From: Saxidomus purpurata
Taxonomy: Eukaryota > Mollusca > Bivalvia > Venerida > Veneridae
Direction: 5' to 3'
Assembly (NCBI GenBank): GCA_022818135.1
Contig: JAFMSR010000012.1
Span: 8,764,486-8,828,485, forward strand
Length of the DNA stretch: 64,000 bases
Made by a program: the position numbers and the translations under genes. The notes beneath the pieces are model-generated. The model saw nothing but the letters and a program-made list of their open reading frames with translations. It had not been told where the DNA came from and searched no databases. Positions 50,301 to 62,300 of this stretch are shown one piece after another. How positions within the stretch are numbered: the first letter of the stretch is position 1; every line of letters starts with the position of its first letter.

Positions 50301-53300
50301 ATAATGGACACAGCATCCCAGGAAACATTAATAAACTGTCCTGTAGCTGAAAGGTAATGGTAATTTAGATATTAACTGATTATACAGAAATGAGAACTTC
50401 ATACCAGGAGCTCACCTATATTGTCATTACTCATATACTCATTGAGTAAGGAGATGAGATGCATAGTTATTTGATCACGAGTGCATATGAACAACTTCGA
50501 CTATTTCTCAACAACTATGACAAAACTCAACAGCGACTTTCTTTTTTCCAAACATCTGCCAAAACTCTGTGTGTCTTTACATAGCACATGACTTTTTTCT
50601 TTGCATATAGAAGTTAAAGTACAGAACATTTTAGAACAAGTTGATGAGGTATTGTCATGCAATACGAAGTCCACTACCAGTTTGGAACAATCTATAAAGA
50701 AAGGTGTACACAGTTATGGTACTATAAAGGGGTAGGGAGTAGGTGGCTGGGTGTGGTTTGCCTCACATCCTTATGGTACAAGTAATAATTGTGGGACTAC
50801 AGTCCATGCATGTACAAGGTACAAAGAAGGCATGAAATACTGTTAATATTAAATATTTTTCCTCTACCAAGGTAACATTATAACACAAGTGGCGGCCATT
50901 TTTAACTTGTAAACAATTAGCACTGACATGTTGACAGTCAAAACTAGAACTATCACTGAAGGTGACGAATACTTGAACACCCCACTGACACAGTATTTAA
51001 AATTTATGTAATATTCAATGCTTTGATTATTGGACTGCACAACTTAAGGCTTCTGTGAAGTATAATTAAATTTTGACCAGCGGTTTTGGAGATTAAAAGC
51101 GCACAAGATTTTACTATCTCGAGCCCTTGTGACCTTTGATCTAGTGACCTGAAACAAGGACCATGCACAACAAGGCATGGTGCTTATCACTTCTATAAAG
51201 TATCATTAAATTCTGACCAGCAGTTTTGGAGATTTAGCGTCCCCCAGATTTTACCATCTCGAGCCCCTGTGACCTTGACCTGTGGCCTAGATACCTGAAA
51301 CATGCACAACTAGGCATTGTAGTTATCACTTGTGTGAAGTGTCATTAAATTCTGACCAGGGGTTTTGAAAATTTAGCATCCACAAGATTTTACGATCTTG
51401 AGCCCCTGTGACCTTGACCTTTAGAGACCCGAAACCTGGACCATGCACAACTAGGCATTGTACTTACCACTTGTGTGAAGTATCATTAAATTCTGACCAC
51501 TAGTTTTGGAGATTTAGCGTCCACGAGATTTTACCGTCTCGAGCCCCTGTGACCTTGACCTAGAGACCTGAAACGTTGACCATGCACAACTAGGCATTGT
51601 ACTTATCACTTGTGTGAAGAATCATCAAATTCTGACCAGGGGTTTTGGATATTTAACATCCACAAGATTTTACTATCCTGAGCCCCTGTGACCTTGACCT
51701 TTGATCTAGAGACCCGGAGCATAGCCCATGCACAACTAAACATTGTACTTATCACTTGTGTGAAGTATCATTAAATTCTGACCAGGGGTATTGGAGATCT
51801 AATGTGCATAAGATTCCGTCTACAGACGGATGGACAGACAGACGAACAGACAAGCTGAATCCAGTATATCCAGTATAATATATCCGGTATAATTATGGCT
51901 AAAATACATTATGAAAAGTGATGTCACTAGTACATGTATTAAAAGACTGTGCTACCTATAAACGTGAGGAGATTAAACATTTGGAGTCCTTATTTTACAT
52001 CTGGCGAGTACTGATTTTTAAATGTTAAGTATCCGGATAGAGAACAGTTTGGACGACTATTATCTGGCAAAGCTGTAACCAGGGTGTTACAACCTATAGT
52101 CCCTAAACTGGTCACATGACCGGTAGGGGACTTATAAAACAGCATCTAATGATTGAATATATACTTGTAGCAATGTCAAAGTGGAGACTAAAATATGAAC
52201 TGCGCAAGAAAATATATTTGCTTAGCATGTTCATGTTGGCCAGATATTTTAGAACTACAGTAAGTGAAGATTTACCATTTCATCAGCCCGGTTACTCTCT
52301 CCCTGGTTAAAGTATGCTAGTGGGATGGAGAAGGCAAAATTCGGTAACTGAGACAAGTTCCTGTGTGCCTGTAATACAATATAATGAAAACTGTACAATT
52401 TTTCACCAATAGCATTTTCCTGTAAGTCTGGCACTCATCTATAACCAACAAAACAATGAAAATGTAACAATTTTTTTTTTATTTCTTTCATCAAAGCCTA
52501 GTTACATGTTGGTAACATTTACTCAATCAACATTTCAACAATTAGCCTGATGATGGGAAAAGATTCTGCCTTTTCGATCAGTGCAGGTTATGATCAGTTT
52601 GCACATCAATGGGGGGATTCAATGCCGTCTTATCATGATCTGCACCACACACTTATCAGCCAGAAGGCATCCCTTTCAATTTTTACATATATACACCTGT
52701 ATTATGCAGATTTGTTTTGAGCTTTTGATTTAGCCTGTGTTAAGACTGCTCAAGGTAGGTTTGACTGTACACAAAGTGACAGTGGCTGACTCTTCAAGGT
52801 AAGTTCGACTGTACACAAAGTGACAGTGGCTTACTCTTCAAGGTAGGTTTGACTGTACACAAAGTGACAAACAAGGGAATTATGCTTCACTAAAAATCAA
52901 ATAGCGCCATAAACAGTTATCACTCACCTCCCATTCATTATATAGTCTAACTAGAAAATCATACTCTCCACTTCTTATTGCATAGAAATCTATTAATAGA
53001 ATTGCACAGAGAGGATCGTTGTCTGGATCGAGGCTGGAAAAAAAACCAGTAAGAACTTAAGTACATGTACAAAACACTCTATATATAAACTTTTAATGCC
53101 TGTTTCAATATTATTTTAAATATTCAAAGATGGAGAGTTTACCAGTCATTGCATTTCTTTGTAACTGGTACATGACATAAGAATCTGCCAACTTTCCCAC
53201 ACTCATCGTAAAGAGGCATCGTCTGTAGCGGCGCTCAAACCCATGACCGTCGGTTACAGTGAGAGGTTACAGTGACTTCAAGTCAGTGAATCCACTACTT

Positions 53301-56300
53301 GACCAAAGAAGTGGTATTCACAATCATGTATAAACACTACAAGTCTCTCTACTTTTACAGATCTATAAATAACTTACCTTAAAAGTAGTTTACTGAACTC
53401 TAGGGCTGTTCTATTGCATCCTCTCTGCCCCATTGAGCTGATATGTTTAAACAGTGCTAAATGAAATGATCTGTGAAATATAAGAAACGAAACATATTCA
53501 GTAAAGTCAATATACGTATATCAATCAATATATGAATGCTACAAATGTGATGTTGTCACTTTGGATTGAAAAGAAAACCATTATTGATCAAGTTACAATG
53601 ATAAACACTGTAGTTTAATCAATTTCTAAATGTATGAAACAGGTAGATATATATGCAGAGCCTAACTTGGCCAATATGAGAAAAGCAGGGGCAATAAGGA
53701 ATTCAAGCATTCTATTGCTTAAAAGACAGGGCTAACATCGGAAAAGTCACTTCCCTTAAACCTAATAAACACGCATTGTTTTTGACTCATGCTGATATCG
53801 AAAAATACTGTAAAACTGTTATTTTCAAAATAAACATAGGGTTATGGGTATTCATTTTCTTAGTTAGATGCAATTACTAATCCAGAACAAGTTTTGAAGG
53901 AAAATTTGACAAAAAGTTGATTTCATTTTTCAGTCCCCCTGCCTGTATATTTATTTCTTCTTAAGTCAGTAGAAATACGATAATGTGAAAAGGTGAGAAA
54001 AAAAGTCTACCTTCTATATAATACATGTGGATAAAAATCACAGGGCCATAATTCAGGAAAATTGATCAAAACACAACGGCAGAGCCTCATTTTTGACAAT
54101 ATGTCAACCCTTGAGGGCATTTAATGACCACAACTCATGTTCATGTTAGATTTTCGTTTAAATATCTTGTTTATTTAGCCAATATTGTAGAAGTTGAATA
54201 ATAAAATATCATTAATAAAGTGATTTCATATTGGCCTTGGGTATATAACCTACCCTGGACAAATAACAAGGCCAATATGAAATCACTGATTAATAAATTA
54301 TAGTACGAACAAGTGAAATGATTAAAATGCAGTTTAATTTATTTCAAAAGTAAAGGTACATATATATGCAGACTTCTTTTTAGGGTTTGTAAGCAGGAGT
54401 AAAAGTAAAACCTCCCCCAACACAGTTTTAACATCTGTAAACTCATTAATAAACCTACTAAAACTACTTCTGCATGTAATATTCTCAAAACTGCATAGTA
54501 AATATCAAATACATGTACATATGTATGGCAAAACAAATACAAAAAAAAACAAATTCCAAATCTATGGATCTGATGTGGATATAAATTACCAAGACTGCAG
54601 GGCAATTGAACAAGCATATACACCACGCCCATAAGCCGAGGTTAAAAAGCACATATTTCAGGTCCATAGATTTGGACATTCACATTCATTTGGACCTTTG
54701 TGGCTAGTTACTGCATATAAGTACTCTTAATCATTGTTTATTAAACGATGCACAGCGCTGGAATGGATGTTATTTCATATAACCAAGTAAATATGACAGC
54801 TATACTGTACCTATTTTCCCTGTATTTATATTCTACTCTACATGTGCCAGTTGCCATATTAAACAATGGATGGAATGACATTTCCATGGAATACAGAGCT
54901 CTCTCTGAAAACATCAAAAACATATCAGTGTTAAATCAGTCATACAAAGCATTTATATACATTTGTATTACTAAAGTTAGAAGAACTAGGTCAATCACAC
55001 TTAGATCTCATTGGTCGCCGTGATTGGCCTACTATTTGGTAACCAATCAAATACAACCTTTGGCTATACTAGCTGGAAATTGCAGTCAGGTAAATTTCTC
55101 CTATTTTCTGGCTTCAAAATTTTATTTTTTAGGCATGACGGGAGACATGCCGGGGTCTCATCCAAATATCAAGCTAACATAAGTGCTCTTTTGGACGGAC
55201 CTTGATAAAATTCTCATCAAATCAAATCAAAAGTTAGAAGAAGACAGCCTATTTTCAACTTTTTCATGACATTTTAGGACTCTTCTCTGTATGTATATTC
55301 CAGCATGCATTTGTCTTCCTACATAAATTAAAATAACTATAGGACATTGTTTTTATTGATGGATTAACCATGTAATGCTGTAGAAAAATGAGATCATTGT
55401 CTTTGTCATGCAACTTTTTGGAATGCAATGTTAAACATTTGAAACAGACTATAGACTGTGTACCAATCATTAAAGCAAATGCTTGAAATTTACAACAAAC
55501 TATAGACAGTTTACTAAGTAAGGCTCAAGCGAAACAATGCTGCATTGATATTAATCCGTAATGCTTATTACTAAATGAGAATCGCCTTCGAAGGGAAGGC
55601 AATGCGGAATTTTTGTGTAATGCTTCACAGGATACTATTAACTATAGGTAACATTTTGCTAATCGGATATGCCCTCCATAATATTTGCCAAATGCATTAA
55701 GCTAAATGCTTGACATTCTACAATCTAAAACTAGGATTAGGAAAACCTAAAATTTGCGCCATGTTGTGATCTTCAACTTGCTGGAACAATTCACTCAACA
55801 TCAAAGTTGCATAATATAATGGGTACTAGATTTTTTTTAAAAGAAAAACAGAAAATGAGATTAAAAATGACAAAAAGAGTTATACTAATTTATTTTAGAT
55901 AGCATCTGTGTTATTAACAAATTATCCAAATTACCCCATTAAACGTGTCATGTTAATAACCGTCGGGGTCTTTACAATTGGACCTCGGGCTCGCTATTAA
56001 GTTATTGATTTAAGGATTTTACAAATATGTTTGCAGCTCCGATTGACAACTTTAAATTTGTCCAATTGTGACAATTAAAGGTCGCTAATCATTACCAGAC
56101 GTTGCCAACATTACGGTCATTTTGCTGGTTTATTAAAAACGATTCAGTCCACGAGTACTCAGGCAAACAAAAAACAGTTGAAAGAAATTATTAAAAGATT
56201 AGACCCAAGAGTTAATTTTATTACCAAACTGGACAGCTATATAATTTGTCTGTAATTCTTGGTATCCTTTCATTGTTGAAATGGCACAATGCCACATATT

Positions 56301-59300
56301 TGCGAAGTACTAAAAATCAAATGTCCGAAATGGCACTCTATCTTGGCAATGGGCAATAATACGAAGATAAACATTCGACCGCAACTGGTAGTAAATGCTT
56401 GCAAAAGTCAGAGATAGGGAAAGCCAAAAGATAATGTTAATCGGTCTGGACAGCCCCACGAGGTATATAAAAAGTATTCAATACAAAGCAGACCATAAAA
56501 ATTATACTGCCTATACCTGACAGATGGATTATTACAAAACTCTGCGCGGGGTGACTTAGAATGGTAATCAGTTCTAATCAAATTGCACAGACTGGCAATG
56601 AGTTAAAATCAACATGGAAATTATCATATTTATTTATGAAAAACAAGGACTAGTTTTCTTATATAGAGCTTCAACTTTGACATACCTATTGGCAAAATTA
56701 GTAAAGCTTACCCTTAGAAAATGAGACCGTGACCGCGCAATTATTTTATCGGATTGAGAGATTTACTAAGCAATAATGAAAAAGATGAAACACCTTCGTA
56801 TTGTTGAAACTATGTTGAAACAGGAAGTAACTAAATACTATACTTTCCATGTCTCATTCAGCATCAAATGGAAAGATGGTTGAAAAATACGAAATTTTCA
56901 TTTTTTACAATTTTTACACAACTATCAAATCATTGATTATACAATCACGGTGGGTAGAACCCTATGTACCCTGACTTGTCCAGGCAGGGTTTAGGGCTTA
57001 AATTTTCTACCCCTGCTCTAAAATATAAATTTTTCAGGCTACCATAGAGATGCCGAAAATAATATTTATAGACAAATCATGGTCCATTATGTGATAAATC
57101 TTGAAAGTATATTCAGTATGCTCATTTCTTCTTTCCAATGGTTAGGGTTAGGATGTAGCAAAATTATCAATTAGGAAAATGCATTGTGGATTTACAAACC
57201 ATTGCAAAAACAATTTTAAAAGATTTGGCAAGAACCATATCCCAATCTAGCAAAAGGGTTTTCATTATTAAAATTTCATAATAATAATCCTTTGCGTTTA
57301 CAAAATGTTAAAACATAAATAGCTTAACGCTTTAACATTACAGACTAAAAGCATCTTCTAAAAGTGACTGCATTTCCAACACAACACTGCACTGAGGCAT
57401 TAAATCAGGGTACCTATAATTTCAGCTCAAGCCATGGACTGATGCATCAAAACAAAATTAATATCATGCACATCTAGATAATGCTTCAATCATAAATGGC
57501 TGTAACTGGAGAATGTTCTGACAATGTTATAAACAAGATTCAAACAAGAGTGCAAAGTCACAAAATTCCCCCAGGCAGCTGACAACCTTAAATTTGTCAA
57601 ATTTTGACAGATTACAGGAAAAAACTGCAGAGCCACATAAGACAATTTGGATGATACTTATTGAACTCAGTTGATTATATCGGCAAATAAAATTCAAAGC
57701 AAGCTATTAGTAAAGTTATTTATTTATGGCTTAAGTTTGTGACCTGACAACTCTAAATTTGGCCAATCTGTTGGCTAATTTGCCAGCAATGAGACTTTCT
57801 GAAGTGACTGAAATAATTTGCTGGCCCTCTATCTTGGCCATGAATATTAGAGTAAAAATTCATAGCAGCTTTGGATACCAATACTTAGATTCAGAGTAGT
57901 GGAAGTCTTAAAGTGGAGTAGTCTTTGTTGTAGACCCCGCATCCCTGCAACAAACATTGCAGTTGGTAATTCTTGTCCTGCGCATGTTTTAAATGGCCTT
58001 CTCATTAATGCCAGACTTGGATGAGTTTCAAAGTTCTAACGACATTATTACTTGAGTCAAAATAACAAAGGACTTGCTACTGTTATCTGCATCAACCCTG
58101 ACATTATTACAATATGAATAAGGCTACATAAAAGAGACTAACCCTGACATCTCATATAATGCAGTAAAATAAACCGGCATCATAAAACTGAAACTTCCAT
58201 CTAACATTGTTGATTGTTCTTCAAACATGAAGTACTGGTAGCTTTCATTTTTCTCTAAACATACAGTACAATCTGAAATATAATATTTAAAGAATGTTCT
58301 TAACCTACACATGATCACACTTAAAGTGACACTATGCGCATCTTACTGCACATAGTGCTTTTGATGACCCAAATATTCTTATAAAATCATTTTCTGGATT
58401 CAGCTGTTCACTTAAATGTAAATCAATGATTAAAAAGCACTTCAGCATCTAAGTTGATAGTATATTTAGATATCAAATATCGGACTAATTAAATTATAGC
58501 TTGATTGCTGTACAAGGTTTGTTGGTTAATTACTCCAGTGGAAGGGAAGCAACACCTGCATTGACCAGTTATTCTTTCTCAATAAATTGAGTGGGGGTCC
58601 CAGTACAAATAAGAAAATCTAAGTTGATTTGGATAAGGCATTATGTCTTGCCCAAGGCACCTCAAAAGTCAGACTGGGGTCTAAAGCTAGTATTTCCTCT
58701 ACGGGTTACTACACACCATAAGTTCAACTGTAGTATGTCATTTTATATATAGGCTGCATAATAAATGTTGTAAGTCCATGCCACTTATCTGACCTAGTCT
58801 AAACAGGAAGGGCTTAATTTATGCCTGTACGAAAATCTGAATTTTTCAAGTCAAATAAGCAAATCTTACTGCACAAGTGTATATTCTGTGAAATATCATA
58901 TGATGAGCAGTCTCGCGTTGCTATTCCATTTAAATGATGTTAAAACATAATTTTAATGCTTTAGCAAAGGAAAGAAGAGCTGTACAAGCCAACAACAACA
59001 ACAATCATGTCAAAGCTTGGTAACCCAATGGTTTTTGTCTAAGAACAGGAGTATTAGAAACTGTCTAAACATAAAGAATTAAGGTTTAAGATTAACGAAA
59101 TGTTCAAAGATCTTCTAAAAGTGTACATTGCATTCAACGCCTTACTCTGGAATCATGTAAAGTCAGCAATTCTGGGGAAGGATGGGGGATAACATCAAAA
59201 CAAATGTCAAAGAAATACATGACCTTGTATATTATGATCATGTCAATTATTTTGTACACTTCTTCAAAAACTGGTATGAATAGAAAAAAAAGACCGTGCA

Positions 59301-62300
59301 TGCTGCATAATTATTCTAAATGACATTGGTCAAAAGAAAGCCCCTTTGAGAATTTCTATATTAGTCACAAAACTTCTGGAAAATTCTAAGTGGAAAATGG
59401 CATAAATATGTAAAAATCAAAAAATTGGTGCCAAGATGTTTACTTTAAACTCTACATTTTAAGTTTCTATAGCCAATGACTTTAAAAAGTATTCTATCTT
59501 AAACTAAAAAAATCCATTAAGGGTAAAAAGGGACACAATGCTATCAATTAAATCAAAACAGAGTTATGGGGATTGTTTCCTCAGGTGTAATGTTGATGGA
59601 TGACAGCAATACTGCATGAGTCACATATCAAGTGCATGATACCATTTTATACCTAACAGTTTTAGGTATTTAAGACTTTCAAATAAAATCTTGTTACCAA
59701 GTAAATTGCTAATTTACCTGTTTTCCCAAAAGGTGGATACAAATCTGTCAAAATGAAAACAGAGTTATCCAGATTGTTTCTGCTCAGGTGTAGGCCCTTG
59801 TTGATGGAAAACATATATTTTGAGTTTCAAGTCAATACCTTATATAGTATTCAAGATATTTGAATTTACAAACCCAACTTTCACCAAAAACTACTTGAAT
59901 TTATTGGTGATTTTAAATATTGTCAAAAAATCAAAACAGATTTATGGGAAGTTCTGATTTCCTTCCCAGTAAATGTAAATGTTGATGGCATTCAAAGGTT
60001 TATTTAATGAGTCCTTCTGAGTTAAGTAAGGCCTGTGTGACCAGCATCATCAAGATATTTGTCAAAGCTTATAAAAACAATAACACAAAAATACTACATT
60101 CAAATAAAAAGGGCATAAATCTGTCAACTTCCACACTTACATGTTCCAAAACAGGTCAGTTATGGGATTGATTACTACAGGTAAGTAAATTTTTATAGAT
60201 GTTAATTTATAGCTTGAGTTCTAGACCTACAAGTCACACTTACCTGCCCTGATAGTATTCAAGACCAAATATTCTTTTCAATTCATTTTCTGGATTCAGA
60301 TGTCTGGAATAAACAAAAACCAAGATGTAGAAACATCTATTCATAGTATATTCATTTTGAATTAGACTAATTATTTAAGATTGATTGCTCAATAAAGTCT
60401 CTCAATTAATTACTCCAGAGACACCACCCATTTTTTGAAGCAGTCTGTTTTAGAGATATTGAGAGAGAGAAGGGAGAGAGATCCTGAAAGCAGATAGTTG
60501 TTTTAATACTGTACCCAGTTAAAATAGCTGACTTGACAAAGGCATGATGTCTTGGCCAAAGGTACATCTCAATAATTCAGTACAGGGAGAATAACCGGGT
60601 TTTGGGTTACTAAAACTATGTAATTGCTAGCACCCTTTTTATACACAGCTGCATAGTAGACATTTGACATGCCACTCATCACCTAGCCTGAATAGCAACT
60701 TAATTAAAGAAAATCATTACTACTGCAAAAGTATGGTTAACACTAATTTGTCTGTTCAATAACTTTTTATTATAACTTCTCGCCCCAAATTACCTGCAAC
60801 ATCAATTACCAATGATCAAATCAAAAAGAAACACAATAAATGTATTATGTAAAATCGAAATTGGGACATTAATTCTGGAATAAAGAATTTTTTGTTGAGG
60901 TTGTTCATGCGAACCTATAAAATCTTAACAGTTACAAAAACTAAGGTGACAAGGTACTGCTAATATTGTTTATAAATGCCCTTTGCCCATGTGTGCATGA
61001 GTAAATGTGGGCTTGTCCATGCATGCACGAGCGAAGGGCATGTACAAAACATTTTATGTAAAAACTACGGTGAGTAAAACCTAAGAAGAGATGTTAATGG
61101 TACTCTCGAGCAAAACTCAAAGAATCACTTCATACTTACTTGTGCTCAACTGTCAGAAGTGCTTTATTGCTTGCATTGAAGTTAACATCTGCTGCTGCAA
61201 TTATCTCCCCTTCCCCGATATTACCGTTATTCAAAATTCTGTTTACTTCACGTATACTTGCATCAATTTCATCCTCATCCTGCAATGAAATCACTTTTCT
61301 ATTTAAATTGATACTAAAATACTGGTTGTCGAAAGTGTTTATTTTCAAATAGATCCAGCCCCATTGTAAGTGGTGAAGGACATTAACTAAACCTTTAACT
61401 GCTTGCAGACCATAGGCTCAAGCCCAATAACCAACCAGTAAATCAGGTTGAATTGTCCTCATTGACGACCAGAAATTGATCATACAAGAAAAACTGGGAA
61501 AAAAACAAACTAATGAAATGCTAGAAATTATGAACTTATCATGCTTACGTCTTTGTGTACTGCATTCCTTCTCTTTGCCAAATACATGTACCTATATCCC
61601 ATGCATAGTTTTAGTTATGTTTTACTCTAGAACATGTTGGTACAATATGATTACGGTACTATATATGCATACTTTTGAGGGGCAAAAAATTGCTTATCTT
61701 TTGGAATTTTAGGGTAACATTTTTTCCATGTCTTCCTCATAAAATCTAAAAGTTTTGGGTAGTAAGTAATTAGCAAAAAATACCAAAACATACATCTTTA
61801 ATTTGATTATCTACATCTACAATGTCCTTCTCCTTCCCTTTCTTTCTTTTCTTCTTCTTTTTCTTCTTGTTACTTGTCTGACTTGTGACAACTTCCTGTG
61901 GTGTTTCACAATCTTCAGAAACATTTCCATCATCAGGTATTTGTTCCTCATCTTCATTCAGCTGTAGAATATATTGAATATGAGAGATTTTGTAGTAAGG
62001 ATTACTAAAATAGTTGTTAACTGAAGATAGTACCTGACCAATGCTTAAGTTTCAGTTGCAAAACCTTAATTAAAACCTTTGTATTGTGTGTAGTATTTAA
62101 GTTAACATTGTGTTTAATGCAGATAAAGTGAGTCAAAACCAAATTACTAACCCAAACCCTAATCCCTAAACGTAACTCTGGTACGACTAAACAATATATT
62201 ATTATATTATTGTATTGTATTCATGATAAAGCAGAAATGATTGTTGAGAAATCTAAATGCAGTCAGTTAAGCTTGTTGATCCAGGTTCTCTGGTTATCAT

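Noticed and set aside
58124..58318. Minus-strand ORF with [10 protein letters not shown], resembling the family's FFAFEH segment, after a good acceptor
   Set aside because: Similarity is limited to a few residues and the rest does not follow TCF25. Kept only as a hint of decayed exon sequence.
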